Shown here piece by piece: positions 15,401 through 30,400 of a stretch of 64,000 nucleotides of DNA (positions are counted from its first letter, which is position 1; each line of letters starts with the position of its first letter). The notes under the pieces were generated by a model, which saw only the letters and a list, made by a program, of their open reading frames with translations, did no database searches and was not told where the DNA came from. Source of the DNA: Amphritea balenae (GTDB taxonomy: Bacteria; Pseudomonadota; Gammaproteobacteria; Pseudomonadales; Balneatricaceae); contig NZ_RQXV01000005.1 in the NCBI RefSeq assembly GCF_003858655.1, forward strand, positions 1 to 64,000, in the 5' to 3' direction. The position numbers and the translations under genes were made by a program.

Positions 15401-18400
15401 CGTGGAAACAGTAATCTCGGTATAATCCCGCTCACCAAATATTTCACTGCTGGTCAGCGTATAGGTAGTATCCTCGGCAAACTCCGCATGGTTTGCAACA
15501 GACACAACCATGGTCGCGACTTCGCTGTCCTGAGAACCATCATTAGCGGTGTAATCGATGTAGACAGGGCCACTGGTATCAGCACCCGGGGTGACGGTTA
15601 CTGTACCGTTGGCATTCAGAGTGGCCGTACCGCTGCCATCGGTTAGTGTGATCGTTTCACCGCTGGCAATGGCCTGGCCATCGATTGTACTGATTGTCAG
15701 GCTGTTATTTTCAGCGTCACTGTCATTAGCCAGCGGCGCAATAGTCACCGCCGTTGCCACATCGGTACTGGCAAAATCACCCACCACAACCGGTGCTTCA
15801 TTAGCAGGGTTGACATCGAAGATCAGCTGACTGGATACCGACGTCGCATGCTCGGTATAGCCCTGATCCACCGCCCAGGCAAACATATTAGCGACCAGTT
15901 TATCATTGGCCGTATCAATAACCCCGGCAGTACCTGCACCGTCACGGAACAGATGCACATCGGCAACAAACAGGACGTAACCTTCACCCTGCTGACGCAA
16001 AATGGCCGCCGGATTACCATTTTCAGTTTGTAAAATCACCTTATCGGTTTCTAGTACTCCGCTACTGAAGTACATGCCTTTATCGGTGACAATAGTTTCT
16101 CCCAACTCACCTGCACTACCAAAAGCACCATTAACAATTGCATTATCAGTATCCGAAATCTGATAACCGCTATCGACAACAGTACTTAAGCTCAAGCCGT
16201 AACGGGTCGCAACATTATCGTAACCTGCAGCGTTATTGGTGGAGATCAGTACGCCACCATCGTTAACCCAGAGCTCCAGCTCATCCAGCTCTGCCGCTGA
16301 CCAGCTGGCATTTGATGTATATCCGCTAAATAATACATTGCCCTGGGCCAGGTACTCGGCATCCACGGTGGTTTGCGCACCAATCACGTTGATATCAGTC
16401 TGTACCGTGCCATCAGCGCCAAAGTTATCAGCGTCATGAATGATGGCCTGAGTATTGGCCATAGTGCTGCTGCTACCTTCCGGCAAGATCGACCAGCTAG
16501 TTGTGATAGTCGTACCGGTAAGAATATTCTGCGCATGGGCCAGCTGCAGATCAAAACTGATGTCGGCAAAATCATCGCCGCTGTTATCCGTTGCCGGGGT
16601 AAACACAACCTTGCCGGATTCGATATCCGCTTTGGTGATGACATCACCGTTATTAACCGCGACACCATTATTGGTCAGGGTTGAGCCCACTGGCAGGTTC
16701 AGGTCGGTGATGGTCAACTGGGTAAAGTCCGGATCAGCGGTAAAGTCACTGACCTGTACCCGGTAGAAGCTGTTTTCATCCAATTGCACTTCGGCCGGCA
16801 CCGCAATCGCGATACTGGCATCGGCAGAGCCAGTGCCATCGCTGATCACATAATCAACATCGGTCGTACCGCTGAAACCGGTAGTCGGATCGAAGGTTAC
16901 CGTATTGTCAGCGTTCAGGGTGACACTACCGCTGCCATCGGTCAGGGTTACTGTCTGACCGGTATTGATCGCCTGACCATCGATCATAGTGATGCTCAGG
17001 GTATCCCCTTCTGCATCACTGTCATTAGCCAGAATATCGATCACTTTCGCCGTATCCATTGGCGTCAGCGCTGTATCCAACTGCGCATCCGGCGCATCGT
17101 TCAGCGGTGTTACATCGATGGTGATCTGGCCTTCGATAGCATCCGGCTTAGCTTCAGTTGCCTGTTCGGCAGCCCAGGCCATAATATTGCCGGCCAGTAT
17201 TTCATTAGCTGTTTCAGACAGGTTCGCATCACTATCTACGTTATACAACGTATGTAGATCAGGCGTGATCAGCACCCAGCCACTGCCTACCTGACGCAGG
17301 ATGGTGCTTGGCAGGCCGTCACCGTTAGTAGTTAACACCAGATCGGTTTCCAGAACACCGTCACTAAAGCCAGGTACACTGGAAGAACTTGTAATAGTAT
17401 CTCCCACAGCGCCAACGCTGCCGAACGGTCCGTTCATAATACTATGACCGGCATCCACGATTGTTGCCGTTTTCACAACACTGGCGGTAGACAGCGTCAA
17501 ACCGTAGTAATCTGATATCGCATCCAGAGAAGCCGTTTCTGCCGTCGTAATTATCACGCCGCCATCATTAACCCAGGTATTCAGGTTATCCAGGTCGCTC
17601 GCAGACCATTCGGTATCTGTGATATAGCCATTAAACAGCACATCACCCTGCGCCAGATAAGCGGCATCAATCGTATCCTGGGCTGGAATAATGGTAATTT
17701 CATCCGTTACAACACCATCACTGCCAAAACCGTTCAGAACAGTGTTTTTCAGACCATTCATATTTCCGCCGGTCAGATCCCAGGCGTTGTCGTTACCCTC
17801 CAGCAGGTTAATGTTGTACTGCGGTTTCAGGCTGTAGGTGAAATCCGCATAACCCGTGCCGTTTTCATCATCAGCAGGGTTGAAGTGCAACTTACCGGCT
17901 TCGATATCTGCTTTAGTGATCAGTTGACCATCAGCTACGGCTACCCCGTCTAAGGTCAGACTGGCGCCTGCTGGCAACGTCTGGGTATCAACGGTTACCG
18001 AGATCCAGTCACCGCTCTGTGCAAAGTCAGATGCAGTAAGAACCTGAGTACTGTCCTCCACCATCGTCAGTGTCTTATCAACATTCACGACCGCGGTTGC
18101 ATCATTCTGATCACTGCCGTTAGTCACGGTGTAATCTATATAGGCTGGACCTGTATGGCCATCGGCTGCAGCATAGGTAATAGTGCTGTTGGCATTTAAC
18201 GTGGCGGTACCGCTGCCATCACTCAGATTAACCGTATCACCACTATTCACAGTCTGACCATCGATGTGGGTAATTGTCAGCGGTTGACCAGTCGCGTCAC
18301 TGTCATTAGCCAGCACATCGATTATGACCGGCGTATCTGCAGTCGTACGTGCAGTGTCGCCCACCACAGTCGGTACATCATCCAATGGCAGAATGTTGAA

Positions 18401-21400
18401 GCTGATCTCGTTGGCAATGGTATCCGGCTTATCCGGACCACTCTCACCCGCCTGATCGGTAGCCCAGGCAAAGATATTACCAATCAGCTTCTCTTCCGGT
18501 GTGTCCACATCGGTATTCGCGGCTCCAGCCATAAAGGAGGCATAACCGGCTACAAACAGAACATGACCTTCGCCCACTTCACGAAGGATCATAGTCGGGT
18601 GGCCGTTTGTGTGCTCCATCAGCACAATATCGCCAGCCTGGACATCGGCGCTGTTAAAGTAGCCGGTGTTGGATGAAGTAAGGCTGTCACCTGCGACACC
18701 CACCTGGCCGAACGGACCATTGATAATGGCGTGATCAGCGCCATCTGCAGCGATCGTCTGAGTATCTAGAGTTGAGGTTGTCGCCGGCAGACCATAATAG
18801 GTAGAGATCGGGTCAAAACTCTGATGATAGTTATTAGAGATCAGTACTCCGCCATCTTTTACCCAGGTATCGATAGCCGTTTTCTCGGCGGCCGTCCAGG
18901 TAGTCTGGATACCGTCAAAGAACACCTCACCCTGAGCCAGATAAGCTTCGTTCACCGTACCGGTTTCAGGGACAATATTGATATCGTGGGATACGGTACC
19001 AGCAGGACCAAAGTTACTATCGTTTTGAATCAGGTAGTTAGTGACATCCAGCAGTCCAGTAGTGGCTGTGTTCTCAATGGTATAATTAACTGAGGTATTA
19101 CCAGCCAGGATATTGACCGGATCTCCAGCACGATTCACATCAAACTCAAATGCCGCATAATCGTTGCCATACGCATTAGTCTTTGAATTGAATACCAGTT
19201 TACCGGCTTCGATATCTGCACGGCTGATGGTATCGCCGATATTTACGGCAACACCATCATTTGTCAGGCCATCATCTTCATTGAAATTGAGTGCGGTAAC
19301 AGTAATGCCTGTGTATTCAACCCCCGTACTGACATCGGCACTAGCCACTACGTAGCCACGATCTTCATAGAAAGTAACTTCGGTAGATACACCCACCATA
19401 GCATGGGCTGAAGTGCTATCCACACCGTCGGTAGCAGTGTATTGAATATCCGCAATACCACTGAAATCAGTGGTTGGATCAAACGTAATAGTACTGTCGG
19501 CATTCAGTGTTGCACTACCGGAACCATCCGCCAAGACAACAGTGTCACCAACATTCACCGCCTGACCTTCAATCTCGGTAATTGTCAGGCTATCACCTTC
19601 CGGATCGTAGTCATTGCTCAAAACATTCAGAGTGACCGGGGTGTTCTGATCGGTATTAGCGGTATCACCACTCAATACCGGTGCGCCCACCTGGCCGGTG
19701 CCCAGAATAGTAGTGATCAACGAGCCTGAAGGGGCGCTTTCATTACCCGCAGCATCGCTGAAGGTTGCCGTCACATTGTGTACACCTGGCACCATCACAT
19801 CGGTAGTAACCGACCAGCTGCCATCCGGTTGAACTTCACCGGTGCCCAGCACAGTAGTGCCATCCGTATCGTACAAGGTCACCGTATCACCCGGCGTACC
19901 ACCGGTGCCGGTAAAGTCCGGGGTATTCACGCTGGTAATATAGTCACGGGCATCGGAGTCGGAGCCCGGATCAAGATCCAGGTTAGTTGGTGCAGACGGA
20001 CCGGTGCTGTCAATGGTGATAACCAACGGATCAGATTCATCACTTGGGTTACCGGTCGGATCGGTATAAGTGGCCGTAATCGCCAACTCACCTTCTGCCA
20101 ATGGTGTTGTAGGAGTAAAGCTCCAGTTACCGGAACCATCCACCAGGGCGGTGCCGATCTCCTGGCCATCGGCGTACAAGGTAACCGTATCACCTGGCGT
20201 ACCGCCGCTGCCGGTCAGCTCCGGCGTATTATCAGCCGTTACATCATCGGTAGAGGAGTCGCCCAGATCAGAGCCTGCTGCCAGATCGACCGGCAGCGGC
20301 TTATTCGGCGCCTGAGTATCAACATTCAGATCCAGATTGTCGCCGGTGCCCAGGTTACCTGCAGCATCACTGAACAGATTATCGGCAACCGAGATCGCCA
20401 TGGTCGGATCAGTGTTATCCACCGCAGGGGTATAGGTTGCGGTATAGACCTTCGGATCGACGGTAGCCGCCAGTCCGGTCAGGGTACCGGATTCAACCGT
20501 CACATCGGTAACATCAAAGCCGCTTGGCACCTCATCAAAGGTAAAGCTGATTGTCGCCGTTTCACCTATCGCCAGATCGGTCTGGTCGGCACTGATGGTC
20601 AGTGCCGGCAATTTAGTGTCAACAGCGATAGACACTTCATCGCCATTACCCGGATACGCCTCGTCATTGGTGTATACGCCATCGGCCACAGTGATGGTGA
20701 CAGCACCATCTTCGGTAGCAACAGCAGGAGTGTAATTAGCAGTGAATACCAGCGGATCAGACGTTGCCGTAAAGGCATCCAACGAGCCGGACTCCAGTAC
20801 CACATCGTTAAGACCAAACCCGTTTGGTGCCTCACTGAAAGTAAAGGTTACCTGAGTGCTCTCTCCGGCTTTCAATACTGCACTGTCAGTGGTGATGCTC
20901 AGCTGCGGTCCAAAGTAGACAACCGTGACCGTTTCAACCGGAGACAACGGACTTTCATTACCCGCAGGATCGGTAAAGCTCGCCTTCACCTGGTGGGCTT
21001 CGGCGGTCAGCGGATCGGTAGTCACCGACCAGTTACCATCCGGATCTACTGTACCGGTTCCAATCACAGTAGTGCCATCGGTATCGTATAGCGTGACAGT
21101 ATCGCCCGGCGTACCACCGGTGCCTGTGAAGGTCGGGGTATCGTCTTCCGTGGTTTTATCCTGCGCACCGGTATCGGAGGCTGGATCAAGGGTGATATTC
21201 GCCGGCGCATCCGGCGCTGAGGTATCAACCGTCAGCGTGACCGGATCAGACGGATTACTCTCGTTACCCGCAGGATCGGTCGAAGTGGTGGTGATATCAT
21301 GATCACCTTCACTCAGCGGTGTCGTCGGTGTTACGGACCAGTTACCGTCCGGATCAACCGTCGCAGTACCCAGTACTTCACCGCCATTACCGTAAACAGT

Positions 21401-24400
21401 AATCGTTTCTCCCGGTGTCGCGCCACTTCCGGTCAGTTCCGGTGTCGTGTCGTTGGTTTCACCATCGGTGCCAACATTGGTCAGATCAACCGGTGCTGGC
21501 TTATTCGGTGCCTCGGTATCAACATCCAGATTAATGCTGTGACCCAGGCCGTTATTGCCCGCAGCATCCTGATAAACACTGTCAGTAACGGCGATATTCA
21601 TGGCGCCATCGGTAGTGTCAGCAGCAGGGGTGTAGGTTGCTGTATAAACCTTCGGATCACCCGTGATCGACAGGTTGCTGATGCTGCCAGACTCAACACT
21701 GATGTCCTCTGCAGCAAAGCCAACCGGTACCTCATCAAAGGTAAAGGTCAGGGTTGCGCTATCACCACCACTCAGGGTGCTGACATCGCTGCTGATCGCC
21801 AGGGTAGGAACCTTAGTATCCAGATCCAGCGCGTAGCTGTCGCCACGGCCATCTTCACCACCAGCGGTATACAGATCATCAGCAACACTGATGCTGACAC
21901 CGGTGGTTTCTGTATCGATCGGTGGCGTATAGGTCGCGGTATAAACCTTCGGATCACCGGTGGCGGTCAGGCTACCCAGGGTACCGTTTTCAACCACTAC
22001 ATCAGCCAGCGCAAAGCCGGTTGGCGCCTCACTGAAGGTAAAGGTGATCTCGGCGGTATCACCGGCCAGGATCATATCCTTATCACTGGTGATATCCAGA
22101 GTCGGGCCGGTATACAGGATCTCTACCGAAGCGGTAGGTGATTGCGGCCCCTCATTACCGGCAGGGTCAGTAAAGCTGGCTTTAACCTGATACACACCGG
22201 CATCCAGACGATCTGCTGTCACAGCCCAGTTACCATCGCCATCAACAACCGCTGTACCGATCGGTGTTGTACCATCGGTATCGTACAAGGTCACCGTATG
22301 GCCTGGCTCACCGGTACCGGTAAAGGTTGGGGTATCATCTTCTGTTACACCATCCTGGTCACCGGTATCCGACGCTGGATCCAGAGTTATGCTGGAAGGC
22401 GCAGGCGGATTAGTCGTATCAACAGTTACCGTAACCGGAATCGGATCCGACGGATCACTTTCGTTGCCATCCGGGTCGGTAAAGGTTGCGGTCACACCAT
22501 GATCACCTTCCCCTAGTGGAGTGGTCGGTGTCACTGACCAGGTGCCATCCGGATTTACCGTACCGGTTGCGATGACTTCACCGCCGTTACCGTAAACTTT
22601 TACGGTATCGCCCGGGTTACCGTCCGTGCCTGTAAAGGTTGGCGTGGTATCGTTAGTTTCACCATCGGTACCGATGTTACTCAGATCAAGTGGTGCTGGC
22701 TTCGTAGGCGCCTCAGTATCAACATCAAGGTTAAGACTGCTGACCGGGTTAGGGTTACCTGCGGCATCGGTGAAGGTGCTGTTGGCTACAGATACCAGCA
22801 TTGCTGCATCGGTAGTCGTCTCTGCCGGTGTATAGGTGGCGGTATACACTTTTGCATCGCCAGTCACTGCCAGATTGCTGATCGTGCCGGACTCAACACT
22901 GATATCTTCAGCGGCAAAGCCAACCGGCAACTCATCGAAACTAAAGGTCAGGGTGGCGGTATCACCACCGGTGAGCTTACTCATATCACTGGTGATGGTC
23001 AGGTTCGGCAGTTTGGTATCAACGGCCAGATCGGCACTGTCACCGCTACCCAGATTACCCACCGCATCGGTGTACTTATCGTTAGCCACGGTGATGTTCG
23101 CCGCCGCCAGCTCGGTATTCGTGGTCGGCGTATAGGTGGCCGTAAACACCTTAGGATCACCGGTTGCGGTGAGAATACCCAGGGTGCCGGCTTCAACGTT
23201 GATATCCCCCTTCACGAAGCCACTTGGCACTTCACTGAAGGTAAAGGTGATCTCAGCGGTTTCACCCGCTTTCACTGCGCTGACATCGCTGGTTATAGCC
23301 AGAGTCGGTGTCGTAGTATCCAATACCAGCTCGCCGCTGGTGGTATCACCTATAGGATTACCGGCGCTATCGGTACTAGTGACAGCCACCTCGTTTGGAC
23401 CATTCAGGTCTGGCGCAAAAGTACCGCTATCCGGTGTTGCTGTGGCGGTATCCAGGCTCCAGTTACCGTCGGGGTCCGGGGTAACGGAATACGTTGCGCC
23501 ACCAACTTCTACGGTAACGGTGGTATCAGGATCAGCGGTACCGCTGATCACCGGCGTAGCATTGGCACTGCTGATCGGATTGACGGTCGGCGCATTCGGC
23601 GCTTCGGTATCGATCGACAAAGTATGATTGTCGCCGGTACCCAGATTAGCGGCCAGATCAAAGTACTTGTTGTTAGCCACGGTGATATTCATCGCCGCAT
23701 CAGTGCGGTTAGCAGCCGGGGTATAAGTCGCAGTATAAGCGGTGTTATCCCCATTAGGCGTCAGATTACTCAGCGCCCCACTCTCCACAGAGACATCGGA
23801 CAGAGTGAAGCCATCCACAGGTTCACTGAAACTGAAGGTTACGGTAGTGGTTTCACCCGCTTTCAGCTCGGCATCTGCACTGCTGATCTCCAGTGTTGGC
23901 TTGGTCAGATCATAGGTGAAGGTCAGCTCGTTACTGGCTGGGCTAACATTGCCCTTCGCATCGGTCTGACGTACCTGTACGTTGTTTTCACCCTCTGTTG
24001 CAGTGAAACTACTGGTCCAGGTGCTGCCACCATCGGTGCTGTACTCTACTGTGGTACCCGGCTCAATGCCGGTCAGGGAGATACGGCCATCTTTGGTTAT
24101 CTTATCGCTGTTACTGCTGCCGGTATCGGCCGTTAGAGATACCACTGGCGGATTCGGAATATCGGTATCGACATCGATCGCATCAGTATTGGAGGTGCCC
24201 TGGTTACCCGCCAGATCGGTAAAGCTGCCGTTGGTTACCCGAATCACCATCGAACTGTCGGTAACATCAGTGTCAGGCGTATAAGTTGCGGTCCATACTT
24301 TCGGATCGCCAGTGGCCTGCAGGTCACTGATGGCACCTGAGTCCAGTGTAATATCCCCGGTTTCAAAGCCGTATGGATCTTCACTGAAGGTAAAGGTCAC

Positions 24401-27400
24401 CTCTGTCGTTTCGCCGGCTTTCAGGGTCGTTGCCGCAGCATCGACTGTAACCGTCGGTACAGTGGTATCGTAATAAAAGTCTAGCGCGGCACTGGCCGGG
24501 CTGGTGTTGCCCTGCAAACTCTGACGCACGTAAACCGTATTATCGCTGTTTGCCACCGGCGTGAATGTACTGCTCCAGTTGCTGCCATCGGTGCTGTATT
24601 CAATGGTAGCCCCCGGTGCCAGGCCATTCAGTTGCAAAGTCGCATCTTTCGAAATCAAGTCTATCGCCGAGTCACCGGCATCATTGGCTAGCAGGACTTC
24701 CGGCGCTTCAGGAATCTTGGTATAGATCGACAGATCCAACACCCCGTCGACACCGGTATTACCATAACTATCGGTAAAGCCTGCGCCAGCCACACTGATA
24801 TTCATTGCCGTATCGATATGTTCATCCTGCGGCGTGTAGGTCGCAGTGTATACTTTCGGATCAGTATCACTGACAGCAAAATTACTCAAACCACCAGATT
24901 CGATACTGATATCAGTCTCAGTAAAGTCCGTTGGCGCTTCACTGAAGGTAAAGGTCAGGGTGGCGGTTTCACCGGAGACCAGACCACTGTCATCGCTGGT
25001 GATGGCCACCGTTGGCGCTTTAGTATCCAGATCCAGATCAACCGTATCACCGGTGCCCAGGTTACCTGCCACATCGGTATACTTGTTATTTGCGACGGTA
25101 ATCGCCGACGCTGCATTCTCAATATTATTTGCTGGGGTATATACTGCTGTGAAAACTAACGGATCAACCGTTGCTGCAATGCCATCGATAGAACCATTTT
25201 CCAGAGCAACATCAGCTGCAGTGAAGCCGTAAGGCACCTCATCAAAGGTGAAGGTTACATTGGTGGTTTCACCGGCCTTCAAAACGCTCTTATCGGTCGC
25301 AATGCTTAATACCGGTGCGGTACTGTCGACATTGATCGACAACGTTTCAGACGCGGCACTTTCGTTACCCGCCTTATCAAAGAACTTGACCGTCAGATCA
25401 TGATTGCCATCGCTCAGCTCAGGCGTTGTTACCGCCCAATTGCCGCTACTGTTGATAACGTATTCGCCCAGATAGGTATCACCTTCATAAAGCTTGGCAA
25501 TATCTCTGTATTTACCTCCGGTACCAAAGATTCTTGGCGTAGTATCGTTGGTAATATTATCGTCGGTATCAATACCGCTATCCGATGCATTCACCAGATC
25601 CGGCAGATTCGGCGTTTCAATAGTCGTATCAATCACCGCCGCAAAACGAGCTGACCAACCACCGACGTTGCCGGCAGGGTCGCTATATTTGGCGTAGAAG
25701 TACTGGGTGCCCTCAGGTACCTGGTCAGACGTCACACTCCAGTTACCATCAACATCGACATCAGCAGTGCCCAGCACCGTGGTTTTATCGTTCGCATAAA
25801 GGGTGATGGTATCACCTGCTACGCCGGTTCCAGCGAAGGTCGGTGTGTCATCATTGGTCAGATTATCGGTATCCAGATCGCCGCTATCAGAGCTGGCAAC
25901 CAGATCCAGCACCGGCTTACCGATCACCGTATCCACGGTTACATCCAATGCTGCAGACGGTGTCGCACTCTCGTTACCCGCAGCATCGAAGAACTTAGCG
26001 GTCAGGCTGTGTGGGCCATGAGCCAGCGTTGAACTGGTTACCGACCAGTTGCCGTCGGCATCAACAGTACCGGTACCCAGCACTGTCGTACCGTTGGTCG
26101 CGTACAGTTTAACCGTATCCCCTTCGGTACCACCGTCACCATTAATGATCGGCGTGGTGGTCTTTGTCAGGTTATCGGTGTCGGAATCACCCGTATCAGA
26201 TGGGCTATCCAGATCCAGGTTAGTTGGCACCGGAATAGTCAGATCCACGGTAACGGTCAGTGGGTCGGATGCCTCACTCTCATTACCCGCCGGATCACTG
26301 TATTTGGTGGTCAGATTGTGAACACCTTCCAGCAAAGTATCACTGGTAATGGTCCAGGTGCCATTTGAGGCAACGGTGGTACTGCCGATAGGCGTTACAC
26401 CATCATCCGCGTACAAGGTGACGGTATCACCAAACTTACCTCCGGTACCGCTGATATCCGGGGTCTGAGTTTTGGTCAGGTCATCGGTATTCGACGTACC
26501 TGTATCCGATGCAGTCACCAGATTTGGTACCGGCGGTTTCAGTGCAACCGTATCAACCGTCACGGCCAGTACCGGTGATGCTGCACCTTCAGCACCTGCA
26601 GGTGAGGTAAATTTAGCGGTCAGGTTGTTCACGCCATCGGGCAGCTCAGAACTGGTAACCGTCCAGTTACCGGAAGCATCAACCAGTCCGGTTCCCAGCG
26701 CGACATTGCCCTTGTAAAGGGTAACTGTATCGCCTTCAACACCGCCGCCACCGCTAATTTCAGGGGTGTTATCGTTAGTCAGATCATCACTACCGGAATC
26801 ACCGCTATCGGAGGTTACAACCAGATCCGGCAGCGGAGGCGCAGACGGAATCCGGGTATCAATATCAATAGTCAGCTCAGTCGAGGCTGCACTGGTATTA
26901 CCTGCACGGTCAGTGTATTTGGCGGTCAGATCATGCTGTCCATCGGTCAGCACGGTACTGGTTACGGTCCAGTTACCGGCCGAGTTGACAGTGCCGGTAC
27001 CCAGCACGGTAGTGCCATCGGTATCGTACAGGGTCACCGTATCCAGGTAGTTACCACCCGTACCGGTGATCAGCGGCGTATTGTCGCTGGTGTAGTCATC
27101 GGTATTAGAGTCGCCCTTATCTGAAGTCGCATGCAGATCAGGCGTCAGCGGCGCAGTCGCCGTGGTATCGACGGTGATATTCAGGCTGCGCGGTGTGGTA
27201 CTTTCGTTACCCGCGATATCACTGTACTTAGCTTTTATGGTGTGATCACCTTCGCTCAGATCCGGCGTAGTGACACTCCAGGTACCATCGCCATTAACGG
27301 TACCAGTGCCCAGCAGGGTTGTACCATCGGTGTCGTACAGACTCACCGTATCACCCGGTACACCGTTGATGCCGGTGAAGGTCGGAGTGGTTATATTGGT

Positions 27401-30400
27401 GATGTTATCGGTGGCTGAGCTGCCAGAATCATCCGCAGCGATCAGATCGATATTCTGCGGTGTCGCAATGGTGACATCCAGAGTGACAGTCAGAGCATCA
27501 GATTTCTCACTGATATTACCCGCCGCATCTTTATAGGTGGCGGTCAGGTCATTGTCACCGCTAGTCAGGTTTCGGTTCAGATCCACCGACCAGTTACCAT
27601 CGACATCGACGGTACCGGTACCCATATTGGTCGTACCTTTATAGAGGGTGACGATCTCACCTTCATTACCGCCACTGCCTGTAATCGTAGGGCGCAGTAC
27701 ATTAGTGATATCGTCATTATCGAAATCACCGGAGTCGGAGCCGGCTTCCAGATCAGGGGTTGCAGGCTTAACAATAGTGGTATCGATAGTAATATTCAGC
27801 GGATCAGACAGACCCGACTGGTTACCGGCATTATCACCGTAAGTGGCCTTAATGGTGTAATCACCGTCAGCCATCGGTTCAGTCGGGGTATAGGTCCAGA
27901 CACCATTAGATGCCACAGTAGTGTGGCCCAGCAATGTTTCTCCATCATCGGTATACAGGTAAACAACGTCCTGATAGCGACCACCAGTACCGCGCAAGGT
28001 TGGCGTTGTATCGTTGGTCAGGTCATCGGAGTTAGAGCTACCGCTATCGGATGTTACATACAGATCCGGCACCGGAATACCGTTGGGCACCAAGGTAGTA
28101 TCGATATTAACCGTGGTGAATTTCCAGGCACTGGTATTGCCTGCCACATCGGTATAGCGAGAGTACACCCGCTGACTGCCCTCGGCTAATTCAGAGGTTG
28201 CGGTAACTTCCCAGTTGCCATCGGCATCTACCACCGCAGAACCTATAGCGGTAGTCGCATCTTTCTTGTACAGAGTAACAGTATCGCCCGGCACACCGCC
28301 GGTTCCGGCGAATGTCGGGGTGGTATCGTTGGTCAGGTTATCGCTATCGGAGATACCCATATCGGAGCTGGCCAGCAGATCCATATCCGCCGGTGCTGCC
28401 GCCACGGTATCGATATTGATATCGATCGCCACAGATGCCGGGCTGACATTGCCTGCCGCATCGGAGAACTTAGCAGTCAGGGTATGCTCACCGTGAGTCA
28501 GTGCCGAGGTGGTCACAGACCAGGTACCATCGGCCGCAACAACAGCCGTACCTTTCGCAGTTACCCCATCGGTATCGTAAATAGTGACCTTATCGCCTTC
28601 TTCACCGCCATCACCACTAATGGTCGGAGTTGTATCTTTAGTCAGATCATCGGTATCAGAAGTACCGGTATCAGTGCTGGCTTCCAGATCCAGATTGGTT
28701 GGCGTAGGAATACTCAGATCAATATCCACTTCCAGCGCCGGTGACGGATCACTCACATTACCCGCTGCATCAGAGTACCGAATGGTCAGATCATGAACAT
28801 CTTCAGTCAGCTCTGTAGAAGTGATACTCCAGGTCATGTTCGCCGCAAGCGTGGTAGTACCTAGTACTGTTGTGCCATCGGTGTCATACAAGGTAACAGT
28901 GTCGCCCGCCTTTCGGCCCGCACCGTTTGCAATACCACTCACCGTTGGTGTGGTATCTGTCGTAATATCATCGGTACTTGAAGTACCAGTATCAGAGGCT
29001 CCGGTTAAACCCGGTGCATTCGCCGTGGAAATCTTCGTATCAACAGTGACCACCAGCGCATCGGAAACCGGGCTGACACCACCGGCTGGGGATACATAAC
29101 GGGCAGTTAAGTTATGTACTGCATCCGCCAGCAGGGCACTCTCAACTTCCCAACTGCCATCAGCCTGCACCAGCGCAGAGCCCAGGAAGACATTTGCGCG
29201 GTACAGTTTAACTGTATCGCCCTCGACACCACCGTTACCAATGATCAGAGGTGTATTATCGTTGGTCAGGTTATCGGTATCGGAATCACCGCTATCTGAG
29301 CTGGCAGCCAGATCTGGAGTAATCGGTTTATCCGGCACAAAGTCATCGATCGTTACCGTAATCGCCGGTGACGGATCGCTGACGTTACCCGCTTTATCGG
29401 TATAGGTCGCGGTCAGATCGTGACTACCATTGGCAAGTCGGGTTGTCGGGGTTGCAGCCCATGTACCATCTGCGGCAACAGTGGCTGTGGCGACAACAGT
29501 CGTACCATCATCACCATAGAGTTTAACGGTATCACCCGGCGTACCACCGCTACCTGTAATAGTAGGTGTAACATCAGACGTCAGATTATCGCTGTCATCA
29601 GCACCCAGGTCCGATGTGGTTTTAAGATCCAGCGCCGTCGGAGCAGCCATCGTGGTATCGATGGTTAGGTTCAATTCCCGTGGGGTTGCACTTTCGTTTC
29701 CAGCAATATCGCTATAAACCGCTTTAACCGTATGATCACCTTCTGCCATATCGGCAACAGTGATCGACCAGGTTTTGTCCGCCGCAATCACGTCGGTACC
29801 CAACACAGTCGTGCCATCGGTATCGTACAAAGTAACCGTATCACCCGGCACACCATTCACGCCGGTAAAGATCGGCGAAGTCACCTTGGTAATATTGTCA
29901 GTAGCAGAAGAACCCGAATCATCAACCGTAATAAGATCGATATTCTGCGGTGTTGTTATCGCACCATCGTAGGTTACCGTCAGTGCATCAGATGCATCAC
30001 TGATATTACCCGCAATATCGGTATATTTAGCGGTCAGGTCATTGGCCCCGGTTGCCAGGTTAGCGGTCAGATCGACCGCCCAGTTACCGTCAACATCGAC
30101 GGTACCGGTACCCATGACACTTGCCCCTTTATACAAGGTAACCGTATCGCCCTGGTTACCGCCGCTACCGGTCAGCTCCGGACGGATCTCGTTGGTAATA
30201 TCATCGGTATCAGATACACCGGAATCGGAAGTTGCCGCAAGATCCGGGGTCGGTGGTGCAATAGAGGCCGTTGTATCGATGGTAATATTCAATTCATCGG
30301 ATGCATTAGTCTCATTGCCGGCCTTATCGGAGTACTTAGCCGTCAGGGTATGCCCGCCTTCTGCCATCGGTGTGGTTGGCGTAATGGTCCACTTACCCGC

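Noticed and set aside
19778-21091. Long plus-strand open frame (437 codons) within the adhesin gene
   Set aside because: It is antisense to well-formed Ig-like modules, changes at each repeat, has low-complexity Arg/Ile/Gly composition and no recognisable domain. Repeats and codon bias keep the opposite frame open.
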